The notes: generated from the sequence alone by a model not told the origin. DNA of 64,000 bases from Pelomonas saccharophila_A (GCF_031458095.1 NZ_JAVDXU010000002.1:992001-1056000); one strand, 5' to 3'. Positions 18,263 through 26,600 are shown, counted from the stretch's first letter. Numbers and translations: made by a program.

Positions 18263-19618
18263 TCAGGCTCCGGGTTGCGCCCTCGGGCTGAGCAAGGCCG
18301 CGACGCTGACGAGGGCCAAGGCCAGCAGCAGCACGGGCAGGACCTGGCGCGTGACGGGATCGAACAGCAGGCCGGCCAGGGCCAGGGCCGCGCTGCTGGT
18401 CAGTGCGTCGCAGAGCTGCAGGGACGAGGTATTGCTACCTTGCTGTTCTGGCGGCGACAGCTTGAGCAGCAGCACCGACAGGATGGGGAAGGACAGGCCT
18501 ATGCCCAGGCCCACCCCGATCCAGCCCACCAGGACCAGGGCCGAAGGCAAGGCGAACAGCAGCGGCGCGATGACGACGGTCAAGGCCAAGGCCGTCAGCG
18601 TGAAGCCGGCCGGCAGCAGCAGGCGGCGCGCCTCGGGCTTGTGCACGCGGGCCTGCACGGCGCTGCCTAGGCTCCAGGTCACGGCGCCGGCGCTGAGCGC
18701 GATGCCGGCCTGGGTCAGGCTCCAGCCGAAATGCTGGGTCAGCATCAGCGGCAGAAAGGCCTCGGCGCTGGCGAAAGTGGCCGCGATGAGGCCGCGCAGC
18801 AGGATGACCGTCGGCAGGCCGCGGGCGGCCCTCATCGTGCCGGCCGGCAACAGCAGGCGGGCGGCAATGCCGGCGGCGGCGAGGCCGGCCGCGAACAGCA
18901 GGGCCGAGCTCGTGCCGGTCTGCTGGCTGGCGCTGTGCAAGGTCAGGGCGCCGATGCTGGCCAGCAGGGCCCAGCGCATGGCGCCCCAGCGCAGCTCCTC
19001 GCCCGTGCCCGAGCCGACGCGCCTGAGGGCGGGCAGCATCAAGGCCGCGGCCACGGGCACCGCCGCCGCGACGGCCAGGAAGACCGAACGCCAGCCAAAC
19101 CATTGAACGAAGAAGGAGGCCAGGGCCGGGCCGACCAGTCCGGGCACGACCCAGGCGCCGGCGAACATCGCGAACAGCTTGGGGTGGAGATGCTGGGGCA
19201 CGACCTGGCCGACGCCGACATAAAGCGTCACACCGAGAACGCCGCTGCCCAGGCCCTGCATGGCGCGGCCCAGCACCAGCACCGGCATGGAAGAGGCGAA
19301 GCCCGCCAGCAGCAGGCCGGCCAAGAAGGCGGCCAACCCCGCCAGGGCCGCGCGGTAGGGCCCGCGCTTGTCGCAGAGCTGGCCGGCGGCCGTCATGCCC
19401 AGCACCGAAGTCGCCAGCGTCGCACCAAACGCCAGGGCGTAATAGGGCAGGCCATTCAGCGCCTCGGCCACGGCCGGCATCGCGGTGGCAACGGCGATGG
19501 ACTCGAAGGCCAGCATGGAGATCAGCGCCACGGCGCCTATGCAGGCGGCGCTGCGGCCCGGGGCAAAGAGTTTTTCGGACACGCCGGTGGGGGCGTCGAC
19601 GGGATCAGCAAGATTCAT
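18263..19618 (-). CDS. MFS transporter
   Basis: A 451-residue inner-membrane protein with 12 or more hydrophobic segments. An MFS-type loop lies between helices 2 and 3 (GQLCDKRGPYRAAL), and VLGRAMQGLGSG resembles the helix-4 motif typical of drug:proton antiporters. Substrate is not evident. It lies 51 bases upstream of the GMC oxidoreductase gene on the same strand and could be co-transcribed with that operon, although antiporter-type motifs make sugar uptake less likely. It diverges from the QueD-like gene across a 73-base gap. Confidence 0.88.
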   Translation of the reverse strand: MNLADPVDAPTGVSEKLFAPGRSAACIGAVALISMLAFESIAVATAMPAVAEALNGLPYYALAFGATLATSVLGMTAAGQLCDKRGPYRAALAGLAAFLAGLLLAGFASSMPVLVLGRAMQGLGSGVLGVTLYVGVGQVVPQHLHPKLFAMFAGAWVVPGLVGPALASFFVQWFGWRSVFLAVAAAVPVAAALMLPALRRVGSGTGEELRWGAMRWALLASIGALTLHSASQQTGTSSALLFAAGLAAAGIAARLLLPAGTMRAARGLPTVILLRGLIAATFASAEAFLPLMLTQHFGWSLTQAGIALSAGAVTWSLGSAVQARVHKPEARRLLLPAGFTLTALALTVVIAPLLFALPSALVLVGWIGVGLGIGLSFPILSVLLLKLSPPEQQGSNTSSLQLCDALTSSAALALAGLLFDPVTRQVLPVLLLALALVSVAALLSPRAQPGA

Positions 19619-19691
19619 GGCGGTGGAGACTAAAAGCTCAAGCCCACTTCAAGTCAAGACGGGCTGAAAAGGGCCGCGCGACAATCGGGAC

Positions 19692-20786
19692 ATGTCCCTT
19701 TCCGTGTTGCACTGTGCCTCAGCCGGCTTCGAGTCGGCCTGCCGCATTCCCGCCCTGCCCGCCTCGCACCGCAGCCATGGCCTGCATGGCCACAGCTATT
19801 TCGCCACCGTCCGCACGACCCTGCCGGCGGGCTGGGCGGCTTTCCCTGGCGGTGAGGTCGAGGCGCTGCGCTCGCGCATGGCAGAGACGGTCGCGCCTCT
19901 GGATCATGCCCTGCTGAACGACCACCTGGCCGAGCCCACCGACGAAAACCTGGCGCGCTGGCTGCGTTCACGCCTGGCCGTGCCCGGCATCGTGCAGGTG
20001 GGCGTGCAGAGCACCACCCATAGCGGCGTGGACCTGGACAACGTGGGCCACGCCCATGTGTGGCGGCGCTACCGCTTCCAGGCCGCTCATCAGCTGCCCA
20101 ATGTGCCTGCCGGCCACCAGTGCGGCCGCATGCATGGCCATGGCTTCGAGGTGATCCTGCATGCCAATGCGGACCTCGGCGAGCGCGACCTGTCCATCGA
20201 CTACGACCATCTCGACGAGGTCTGGGCGCCGCTGCATTTCGAGCTGAACTACCGCTGCCTGAATGACATCGCCGGTCTGCAGAACCCGACCAGCGAGAAC
20301 ATCTCGGCCTGGCTGTGGGACAGGCTGAAGCCCGAGCTGCCGGAGTTGAGCTGGGTGACGGTTTACGAGACCGGCTCCAGCGGCGCCAATTTCAACGGCC
20401 TGAACTACCGCATCTGGAAAGAGATGACGCTGGACAGCGCCGTTCGCATGAAGCAGGCGCCGTCAGGCCATCCGCTGGCCGGCATCCATGGCCATACCTT
20501 CACGCTGCGGCTGCACCTGGCCGCGCCGCTGGACCAGGTCATGGGCTGGACGGTGGACTTCGGCGATGTGAAGTCGCTGTTCAACCCCCTCTTCAAGCGC
20601 CTGGACCACCACCCGCTGTTCGAGATTGCCAACCTCCCCGACGGCGACGCCGCTTCCATCGCGGCCTGGGTGCTGCGCGAGGGCGGCGCGGTACTGCCGC
20701 AGATCGACCGCGTCGACCTCTACGAAACGCGCGGCTCGGGTGCCATCGTGAGCCGCGCCGACTCGGAAGAATTGATCCCCGTATGA
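19692..20786 (+). CDS. queD: 6-carboxytetrahydropterin synthase-like protein with three tandem PTPS units
   Basis: A 364-residue protein of the QueD/PTPS family, which converts dihydroneopterin triphosphate to 6-carboxytetrahydropterin for queuosine. Ordinary QueD is about 120-150 residues; this one has three units. Unit 1 (about 1-115) has HGH at 32-34 and LDHALLND. Unit 2 (about 120-240) has AAH at 131-133, Cys144, HGH at 148-150, the NPTSEN segment and a YET. Unit 3 (about 245-355) has HGH at 266-268, LDHHPLF and YET. Only unit 2 has the catalytic Cys in the C-x-x-x-HGH pattern. It overlaps queE as ATGA, supporting the pathway assignment. Confidence 0.85.
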   Translation: MSLSVLHCASAGFESACRIPALPASHRSHGLHGHSYFATVRTTLPAGWAAFPGGEVEALRSRMAETVAPLDHALLNDHLAEPTDENLARWLRSRLAVPGIVQVGVQSTTHSGVDLDNVGHAHVWRRYRFQAAHQLPNVPAGHQCGRMHGHGFEVILHANADLGERDLSIDYDHLDEVWAPLHFELNYRCLNDIAGLQNPTSENISAWLWDRLKPELPELSWVTVYETGSSGANFNGLNYRIWKEMTLDSAVRMKQAPSGHPLAGIHGHTFTLRLHLAAPLDQVMGWTVDFGDVKSLFNPLFKRLDHHPLFEIANLPDGDAASIAAWVLREGGAVLPQIDRVDLYETRGSGAIVSRADSEELIPV

Positions 20787-21412
20787 CCTACTCAGTCAAA
20801 GAGCTGTTCTTCACTTTGCAGGGCGAAGGCGCCCAGGCCGGCCGCGCGGCCGTGTTCTGCCGCTTTGCCGGCTGCAATCTCTGGACCGGTCGCGAGCAGG
20901 ACCGCGCGACGGCGGTCTGCACCTTCTGCGACACGGATTTCGTCGGTACCGACGGTGTCGGCGGTGGCAAGTTTGCAACCGCGGATGACTTGGCTGACAC
21001 CATTGCGAAGGCCTGGCCCGGCGGTGGAAAACCGTATGTCGTGTGCACCGGCGGCGAGCCGCTGCTGCAGCTGGACACGCCGCTCATCGACGCCCTGCAC
21101 GCCCGCGGCTTCGAGGTGGCTGTCGAGACCAACGGCACCCAGCCCGCACCGCCGGGGCTGGACTGGATCTGCGTCAGCCCCAAGGCCGATGCGCCCCTGG
21201 TGCTGACCTCTGGCCATGAGCTCAAACTGGTCTACCCCCAGCCCCTGGCCCAGCCCGAGCGCTTCGCCGATCTGGACTTCCAGAACTTCTTCCTGCAGCC
21301 CATGGACTCGGTGCTGCAGCGCGAGCACACCAAGGCCGCGGTGAAGTACTGCATGGAACACCCGCAGTGGCGGCTGTCGGTACAGATGCACAAGGTGGTC
21401 GGCATTGCCTGA
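20783..21412 (+). CDS. queE: 7-carboxy-7-deazaguanine synthase
   Basis: A 209-residue radical-SAM enzyme that forms 7-carboxy-7-deazaguanine, the step after QueD in preQ0/queuosine synthesis. The N-terminus is typical (KELFFTLQGEG). The cluster-binding cysteines follow the QueE layout CNLW...CTFCD, with a longer insert between the first and second cysteines than in classical CxxxCxxC. TGGEPLLQLD and VETNGT complete the SAM-binding core. It overlaps the queD-like gene by four bases and the AraC gene by eight. queC and queF are not in the window. Confidence 0.92.
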   Translation: MTYSVKELFFTLQGEGAQAGRAAVFCRFAGCNLWTGREQDRATAVCTFCDTDFVGTDGVGGGKFATADDLADTIAKAWPGGGKPYVVCTGGEPLLQLDTPLIDALHARGFEVAVETNGTQPAPPGLDWICVSPKADAPLVLTSGHELKLVYPQPLAQPERFADLDFQNFFLQPMDSVLQREHTKAAVKYCMEHPQWRLSVQMHKVVGIA

Positions 21413-22247
21413 GCCTTTGCGGTTCGATCGCCTGCCGGTGACCGGTGCACTGGCGGCTCATGTCGAGTCCTGCTGGTTCATGCGCGGGGCCAGCGCCGCG
21501 GCCTTGCCGGAGGGCCATCGCATCCTGCCCGACGGCTGCATGGAAATCGTCTTCCAGCTCGGCGCGCCTTTCCTGGAGCTGGGTGGCGATGGCCGCTGGC
21601 ACGAGCAGCCTGCGCGGCTGCTGGTGGGGCAGATGACCCGGCGCGTCGAGGTCAGGCCGGGCGGCGAGATCGATACCGTGGGCCTGCACTTTCACCCGGC
21701 GGGCGCCGCGGCCTTCGTCGAAGGCTCGATGAAACGCTTTCGGGACTGCATCGGCGATCTGGACGCGGCCCTGGGCGAGGATCTCGCGCCGCTGGCTGCG
21801 CGCTTGCGCCAGTCCCGCAGCAACGCCTCGCGCATGGCGCTGCTGATGGCCTGGCTGCAAGGCCGGCTTCGACCCGGCGATGCGCCGATGGCCGAGGCCA
21901 GCCGGCTTCTGCAACTGGCGGCCGGACAGCTGGACATTCCCAGCCTGGGCCTCGCGCTCGGCCTCGGCGAGCGGCAATTGCGGCGGCGTTTCGAGACCGC
22001 GGTGGGCCTGGCGCCCAAGCGCTTTGCGCGCCTGCTGCGCTTCCAGCGCGTGTTCGAGCAGCAGCGCGAATCCGACGCCACAGTCTGGGCCCAGGTGGCT
22101 CTCGAATGCGGCTATTTCGACCAGGCCCATTTCAACCGCGATTTCCGCGCCTTCAGTGGCCTGGCACCACGCCAGCTGCTGGCCGACGCCGATCCGCTGA
22201 CCGCCTTCTTCCTGTCCGTTTCGTCCAAGACCGCCCGCGCCGCCTGA
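21405..22247 (+). CDS. AraC-family transcriptional regulator
   Basis: A regulator of about 280 residues. The N-terminal half resembles the DUF6597 sensor domain found in AraC proteins (PDGCMEIVFQLG, HFHPAGAAAFV). The C-terminal half holds the double helix-turn-helix, ending in the typical ALECGYFDQAHFNRDFRAF and FSGLAPRQLL segments. The start used is a TTG overlapping the end of queE; a GTG at 21438 is an alternative, so the N-terminus is uncertain. Targets unknown; the overlap is probably compaction rather than a role in queuosine synthesis. Confidence 0.85.
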   Translation: MPEPLRFDRLPVTGALAAHVESCWFMRGASAAALPEGHRILPDGCMEIVFQLGAPFLELGGDGRWHEQPARLLVGQMTRRVEVRPGGEIDTVGLHFHPAGAAAFVEGSMKRFRDCIGDLDAALGEDLAPLAARLRQSRSNASRMALLMAWLQGRLRPGDAPMAEASRLLQLAAGQLDIPSLGLALGLGERQLRRRFETAVGLAPKRFARLLRFQRVFEQQRESDATVWAQVALECGYFDQAHFNRDFRAFSGLAPRQLLADADPLTAFFLSVSSKTARAA

Positions 22248-22256
22248 CCTAGCCTG

Positions 22257-22279
22257 GGCACTCCATCCCACGGAGTGCC
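22257..22279 (+). promoter_or_regulatory. Hairpin that would sequester the ribosome-binding site of the next gene
   Basis: GGCACTCC, loop ATCCCAC, GGAGTGCC: a perfect 8-bp stem. The GGAG in its 3' arm (22272-22275) is the only good Shine-Dalgarno site for the ATG at 22283, seven bases away. Folding would block translation initiation. Confidence 0.5.
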
Positions 22280-22282
22280 ACC

Positions 22283-22729
22283 ATGCTTGTTCGCCTCGCC
22301 CTCGCCACCCTCGCCGCTACCCTGACCACGGCCGTCTTCGCCGCCGGACCGGCCGACCTCGCTTTCATGCGCGGCAGCTGGGAAGGGCGCGACGGTCCAC
22401 TCACTTTCGAAGAGCGCTGGACCGACGAGGCTGGCGGCCTGATGCTCGGCGTGTCACGCACCCTCAAGGGCAGCCGCGCCGTGGGTTTCGAGTTCCTGCG
22501 CGTGGAGTTCCGCAAGGACACGGTGGTCTATGTGGCCCAGCCCGGCGGCAAGCCCAAGACCGAGTTCCGGCTGACGGCCAGTGGCGCCAACAGCGCCACC
22601 TTCGAAAACCCGGCGCATGACCACCCCAAGCTGATCCGCTATCTGCTCAACGCCGAGGGCGAATTGGTGGCGGAGCTGGAAGGCGCGGAAAAGCCGCAAC
22701 GCTTCGTCTTCAAGCCGGTGAGCCGTTGA
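22283..22729 (+). CDS. Small secreted protein, DUF6265-like
   Basis: A 148-residue protein with a signal peptide (cleavage near FAAGP) and a single beta-rich domain. It shows the pattern FMRGSWEG, EERWTDEAGGLMLGVSRT, FEFLRVE and ENPAHDHPKLIRY that marks DUF6265, a lipocalin-like family of unknown function. Its start lies just after a hairpin that covers the ribosome-binding site. It converges with the lipoprotein gene, with only two bases between the stop codons. Confidence 0.75.
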   Translation: MLVRLALATLAATLTTAVFAAGPADLAFMRGSWEGRDGPLTFEERWTDEAGGLMLGVSRTLKGSRAVGFEFLRVEFRKDTVVYVAQPGGKPKTEFRLTASGANSATFENPAHDHPKLIRYLLNAEGELVAELEGAEKPQRFVFKPVSR

Positions 22730-22731
22730 CT

Positions 22732-23115
22732 TCAGCCACGGCAGTAGCCTTCGCCCGTCTTGACGATGAGGCAGTCCTTCTTGTCGGCCAACCACTTCAT
22801 GCCGGTCTCGGGACCGCTGCCGGCACGCACCGTCTCGATGACGCCATCGCGCGTGAAGACGAGGGTGTCGGTACCCGCCTTGGCTTCGAAGCTGCGCGGA
22901 CCATCCAGGTTTTTGACCGTGACGCTGTAGGTGCCGGGCCCGCCGCTGATGTCCAGATACGTGCCTTCCGGCCCCTGCCATCGGCCCAGCCAGGGCGCGG
23001 CTGTCGAGGCGGCGGAGGCCGGCGCGGGTGCTCTCGCCGGTGCATCGGCAGGCTTGCCGCAAGCGCACAGCAGGGCTGCGCCGGAAATCAGCATCAGGAG
23101 GTTCAGGCGTCGCAT
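22732..23115 (-). CDS. Hypothetical lipoprotein
   Basis: A 127-residue protein with a clear lipobox (LLCAC, modifiable Cys near residue 19), then a disordered Ala/Pro-rich linker (to about residue 45) and a small beta-rich domain ending KDCLIVKTGEGYCRG. The two C-terminal cysteines could pair. No family is recognised with certainty. It is predicted to sit on a periplasmic membrane face. The gene converges on the DUF6265-like gene. Confidence 0.75.
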   Translation of the reverse strand: MRRLNLLMLISGAALLCACGKPADAPARAPAPASAASTAAPWLGRWQGPEGTYLDISGGPGTYSVTVKNLDGPRSFEAKAGTDTLVFTRDGVIETVRAGSGPETGMKWLADKKDCLIVKTGEGYCRG

Positions 23116-23199
23116 GGCGGGGTGGCAGTGCTCTGGAGCAGCCCAGTCTGATCGCTCGCCGGACCCTGGCGTGTCGGAGGACTCCCCGTCCTGGCTTGC

Positions 23200-23922
23200 T
23201 CAGCAGCCGATCTCGACCGCCTGCAACACATGGCCATCGCGCGCATCCGTCGCGACGGCGATCCAGCGGCTGGCATGGCCGGCCTCGGCAGTGCTGACCG
23301 GCACCGTCCATGTCGCCTGACCCTGGCCGTCCCAGGCGGGCAGCCTCGCGTACACGCGCACGACGCTGTCATGCCAGAGCGTCTCGCCGCGGTTCTCGCC
23401 GGCACGCACATGGCTTTGATGGCCGTCCTCGACACGGGCCCACCACAGCTGGATGCGTGAGGGCGCACCGGCCAAGGCTTCGGCGCTGAGCTTGAGTTCG
23501 CCGCCGGCGCTGCGGTTCCAGGCCAGCCGCACGCGGGCCGGCTCGGTGCTCGCCGCGGGCAAGGAGGCGCTGCGCCAATCCCGTCCGTTGATGACGATCT
23601 GCGGCGTGTAGGCATAGCGTGAGCCGTTGATGCCGACGCCCTGCTTCTGCCGCTCCGTGAAGGCGGGGCTGGAGAAACGGTCCGGCCAGCCCAGGCCATT
23701 CCAGTAGTCCACATGGAAGGCTGCCGCGATGACGCCCGGCTGGCTCTTCAGCGAACTCAGCCAGCGATCCGCCGGCGGGCAGGAGGAACAGCCCTCCGAC
23801 GTGTAGAGCTCGACGACGCGCGGCACCGTCGCGCCGCTCTGCACGGTCGTGGCGGGACAGGATTGGGCGGACACGGTGACAGGCAGGGCCAAGGCGACGA
23901 GGAGGAGGCAGAGCAGCTTCAT
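23200..23922 (-). CDS. DUF1223 thioredoxin-like secreted protein
   Basis: A 240-residue exported protein. The signal peptide ends near residue 20 (VSAQS). The N-terminal domain has a thioredoxin-like start with a redox pair, ELYTSEGCSSCPPAD (Cys45 and Cys48), and the HVDYWNGLGWPDRFSS segment characteristic of DUF1223; the C-terminal third is beta-rich. The CxxC suggests thiol-disulfide chemistry in the periplasm, but the family has no established role. The ATG at 23922 begins the signal peptide; longer frames upstream would overlap the ompW terminator. Confidence 0.85.
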   Translation of the reverse strand: MKLLCLLLVALALPVTVSAQSCPATTVQSGATVPRVVELYTSEGCSSCPPADRWLSSLKSQPGVIAAAFHVDYWNGLGWPDRFSSPAFTERQKQGVGINGSRYAYTPQIVINGRDWRSASLPAASTEPARVRLAWNRSAGGELKLSAEALAGAPSRIQLWWARVEDGHQSHVRAGENRGETLWHDSVVRVYARLPAWDGQGQATWTVPVSTAEAGHASRWIAVATDARDGHVLQAVEIGC

Positions 23923-23961
23923 GCCACTGAGTCGCGCGATCCAATTCAACCTGACATCTGC

Positions 23962-23990
23962 CAAAGAAAAAGGGAGCCCGCAGGCTCCCT
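23962..23990 (-). terminator. Rho-independent terminator of the ompW-like gene
   Basis: On the minus strand AGGGAGCC, loop TGCG, GGCTCCCT (8-bp stem) is followed by TTTTCTTT. It lies 24 bases past the stop codon at 24014. Confidence 0.85.
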
Positions 23991-24013
23991 TGCGTCGATC
24001 GGCTTGCGCTCGA

Positions 24014-24682
24014 TCAGAAGCGATAGCCGATGCCGAACTTGACCGACACCGGATCCAGCGTCGTCTCGATGGTCTGGCCGGTGGACAGGCTGCCCGTCGT
24101 CTTGATGAAGGTCTTGGTGACCGACAGGCTGGCGGACCAGTCCTTGGTGATGTTGAAGGCACCACCGAGTTCCATGGTCGTGCCGAACCGGCTCTTCATG
24201 GACAGCGTCGTCGGGTTGCTGGGCGTGCCGCCGGTGATGCCGGACAGCGCCGCCGTTGCGCGCGGCTTGAAGAAGTAGCCATAGGTGACACCCGCGCCGA
24301 CGAAGGGGCGGAAAGTGCTGTTGGCTTCGCCAAAGCGGTACTGCGCCAACAGCGTCATCGGCAGGGACTTGACGGTACCCAGCTTGCCCACGCCTTCGAT
24401 GGCGCCGGCACCGACGACGTCGTGCTTGAACGGCAGCGCGATCGGCAGGTCGATGCTGATGTTGTCGGTCCAGTAGTAGGTCACGCCGCCGACGAAGGAA
24501 GAAGCCTTCTTCACATCGACCTTGGTCCCGGCCAGGCTGGGCGCGGTCAGGTCGCCGCTTTCGACATGGGGGTTGATCTGGGCGGCACCGCCGTAGACGA
24601 CGATGCTGCCGGCCGATTGGGCGAAGGCGCCGCCGCTGGCGATGAGGGCGGCCGCGGCACCGAGGAGGAACTTGGTTTTCAT
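24014..24682 (-). CDS. OmpW family outer-membrane protein
   Basis: A 222-residue eight-stranded outer-membrane barrel. The signal peptide ends at FAQSA. Family features include the PHVESGDL opening, YYWTDNISIDLPIALPFKHDV, the LTLLAQYRFG-like strand with FRPFVGAGVTYGYF, and a terminal YRF with C-terminal Phe for BAM recognition. OmpW channels admit small hydrophobic compounds. A GGAG site precedes the ATG. It starts 28 bases after the SGNH hydrolase gene and ends at a clear terminator, so the two probably form one transcript, pairing ester hydrolysis at the surface with hydrophobic uptake. Confidence 0.92.
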   Translation of the reverse strand: MKTKFLLGAAAALIASGGAFAQSAGSIVVYGGAAQINPHVESGDLTAPSLAGTKVDVKKASSFVGGVTYYWTDNISIDLPIALPFKHDVVGAGAIEGVGKLGTVKSLPMTLLAQYRFGEANSTFRPFVGAGVTYGYFFKPRATAALSGITGGTPSNPTTLSMKSRFGTTMELGGAFNITKDWSASLSVTKTFIKTTGSLSTGQTIETTLDPVSVKFGIGYRF

Positions 24683-24710
24683 GGGTTATCTCCGTGTGTC
24701 GAGGCGCGGT

Positions 24711-25880
24711 TTACAGCCAGCCCTTGGTGGCCAGGGACTTGGCGATCAGCTGCTGGGTCAGCTGGTGGCCATAGGGGGTGGGGTGGAAGCTGTCGGAGAA
24801 GGCATAGCTCTTCCACCAGTCGGCACCACCGCTGACACCGGCCGGCGGCGCGGCGGACAGGGCTGCGGCCGTGCAGGCTGGGAAGTTATAGGTGGGCAGG
24901 CCGTCGCCGCCGACACCGACGATGGGGCAGGCCGGCGTCTTGACGTTGGTGAGACCGAACTGGGCCGGCGTGGCGACCTGGTCCTGGAAGGCCTTGTAGA
25001 AGTCGACGACGATGACGTTGTCGTTGCCGGCGAACTTGGCGGCCAGCTCGGTATTGAAAGCCGTCATCCAGCCCTGGAACAGACCCTGCGCCTGCGCGCG
25101 CGCCGCGGCGCCGGTGGTGCCGCCGCCGCTGGCTGCGGCGATGCTGTCCAGCACCATCTGGAAGCGCGGCGTGTAGCTGACGTCGGGCATGTTCATCAGC
25201 ACGACGTGGGTGGCGCCCTTGTCGAGCACGCTGGCCTTGATCTGGGCGGCGAACTTGTCGGCCAGGGCCGTCATATAGGTCGCGCCGATCTGGCCCGTCG
25301 TCGCCGCGCCGCCTTGCAGGGCCGCGCCGATCTGGGCTGGCGTCAGCAGCGTGCCGAGCAGCGCCGAATAGGCCTTGGCAGCGTCCTTGGGAATGGTCAG
25401 GTAGGCGCCGACCAGGTCGGCCGCGTCGTTACCGCCGCCATCGATGATGACAAGGTCGCTGGCCGTGTAGCTGCCGGCCGCAGCATAGGTGGCCATCTGC
25501 GTGCCGACGTTCAGCGGATTGGCCGCGCCGCCCGCACCGGTATAGGTGATGCGGCCGCCGCCGATGGAATAGTTGGTGCAACCCGTCTTGGCCGTGTTGG
25601 CCGCGAAGGTCGTGCCGGTGAAGACGAAGAAGTTGCACAGCGTCTGGCCGTAGTTGGCCGCGATGCGCTCGGCGTAGATCAGGTTGTCGGGGCTCTGGAC
25701 GGTGAACTTGTAGCCGAAGGTGCCACTGTCCTGGATGCTGTCGCCGAAGACCTTGACCGAGGTGATGGAGACCTTGGGCGTGGTGTCGGCCGAAGCACCG
25801 CCACCGCCGCAGCCTGCCACCAGCAGGCTGCCCAACAGCGCCACCGAGGCGGCGGCGATCCGGGTGAGGAAGGGTTTCAT
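24711..25880 (-). CDS. SGNH/GDSL hydrolase lipoprotein
   Basis: A 389-residue probable lipase or esterase. The lipobox is LLVAGC with the modified Cys near residue 23. Catalytic block I reads VFGDSIQDSGT, block III has DGGGNDAAD, and the C-terminal DSFHPTPYGHQL supplies the catalytic Asp and His of block V. So the Ser-Asp-His set is intact. The lipid anchor places it at the envelope. The ATG at 25880 begins the signal; an upstream in-frame ATG at 25919 would add 13 residues without a site. A TetR-type palindrome lies in its upstream region. Confidence 0.9.
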   Translation of the reverse strand: MKPFLTRIAAASVALLGSLLVAGCGGGGASADTTPKVSITSVKVFGDSIQDSGTFGYKFTVQSPDNLIYAERIAANYGQTLCNFFVFTGTTFAANTAKTGCTNYSIGGGRITYTGAGGAANPLNVGTQMATYAAAGSYTASDLVIIDGGGNDAADLVGAYLTIPKDAAKAYSALLGTLLTPAQIGAALQGGAATTGQIGATYMTALADKFAAQIKASVLDKGATHVVLMNMPDVSYTPRFQMVLDSIAAASGGGTTGAAARAQAQGLFQGWMTAFNTELAAKFAGNDNVIVVDFYKAFQDQVATPAQFGLTNVKTPACPIVGVGGDGLPTYNFPACTAAALSAAPPAGVSGGADWWKSYAFSDSFHPTPYGHQLTQQLIAKSLATKGWL

Positions 25881-25955
25881 CTTTTGTCTCCTAGGCGACA
25901 CCGCAACATCGCAGTGCATTCAATTCGGGAGCGCAACTCTAGCGGCTGCTTTTTA

Positions 25956-25967
25956 GAACGGTCGTTC
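25956..25967. promoter_or_regulatory. TetR-type operator candidate upstream of the SGNH hydrolase
   Basis: GAACGGTCGTTC, a perfect palindrome with two central bases, of the kind bound by many TetR-family repressors. It sits 76 bases upstream of the SGNH start codon. No TetR gene is in the window, so the regulator would act from elsewhere. Confidence 0.4.
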
Positions 25968-26044
25968 GTTTTTCCCCTCAGTGAGCGTAAAGAAACAACG
26001 CTGAAGGCTTGAGGAAGGCCGGCCCGATGGGCTCTGGGCAAGTC

Positions 26045-26200
26045 TGTGGATGGCGCCGGGACAACCGACCAGATATCCACAGGCCGGAGGCTTTCGGCCA
26101 AGTTGTTCCCAATCGCGACGCGACTCGTACCGGGTGCGGCGCACAGGCTTTTGGGACGGCCAAGCGCTTGTGGCCCAAGGACTTTTTGCCCTTGTCCACA
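26045..26200. promoter_or_regulatory. Three DnaA-box-like sequences in a 395-base intergenic region
   Basis: The gap 25881-26275 between the SGNH gene and the MazG-like gene holds TGTGGATGG (26045-26053, reverse), ATATCCACA (26073-26081) and TTGTCCACA (26192-26200). The last two differ from TTATCCACA by one base. The end of the gap (26225-26265) is AT-rich with the direct repeat GAATACA and probably contains the promoter of the next gene. No dnaA, dnaN or rpmH gene is nearby, so this is more likely a regulatory or titration site than an origin. Confidence 0.35.
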
Positions 26201-26275
26201 GCGCAGGCGGCCCCCTACTACCACGACCACTTTGAAATCTTGAATACAGTTTGGAATACAAAGAACAGCTTTCCC

Positions 26276-26590
26276 ATGGACATCTCCGCCCTCCAGCAGC
26301 GCTTGCGCCGCTTTGCCAACGAACGCGACTGGCAGCCCTACCAGACGCCCAAGAACCTCGCGATGGCCATGACGGTGGAAGCCGCCGAGCTGCTGGAGAT
26401 CTTCCAGTGGCTGACCCCCGAGCAATCCCTGAGCCTCGACGAGGACCAGCGCCGCCATCTCGGCGAGGAGCTGTCGGACGTGCTGCTCTACCTGGTGCAG
26501 ATCGCCGACCATGGCGGCGTCGAACTGGAAGCCGCCGTGGAGCGCAAGCTGGCCATGAATGCCATCAAGCATCCGCCCAAGCAGTCTTGA
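26276..26590 (+). CDS. MazG-like nucleotide pyrophosphohydrolase (RS21-C6/dCTPase type)
   Basis: A 104-residue all-alpha NTP pyrophosphohydrolase that would clean up noncanonical or excess (d)NTPs. The EExxE...ExxD magnesium site is visible as EAAELLEIFQW and EELSDVLLYLVQIAD. The size and sequence fit the single-domain MazG-like/DCTPP1 group rather than full MazG. It is followed 10 bases later by an exonuclease gene on the same strand. The ATG at 26276 starts the conserved helix; upstream in-frame codons would run through the DnaA-box-like region. Confidence 0.9.
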   Translation: MDISALQQRLRRFANERDWQPYQTPKNLAMAMTVEAAELLEIFQWLTPEQSLSLDEDQRRHLGEELSDVLLYLVQIADHGGVELEAAVERKLAMNAIKHPPKQS

Positions 26591-26600
26591 GGAAGTCCTG

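Noticed and set aside
26045..26200. Replication origin
   Set aside because: Three DnaA-like boxes alone; no dnaA, dnaN, rpmH or AT-rich unwinding element nearby.
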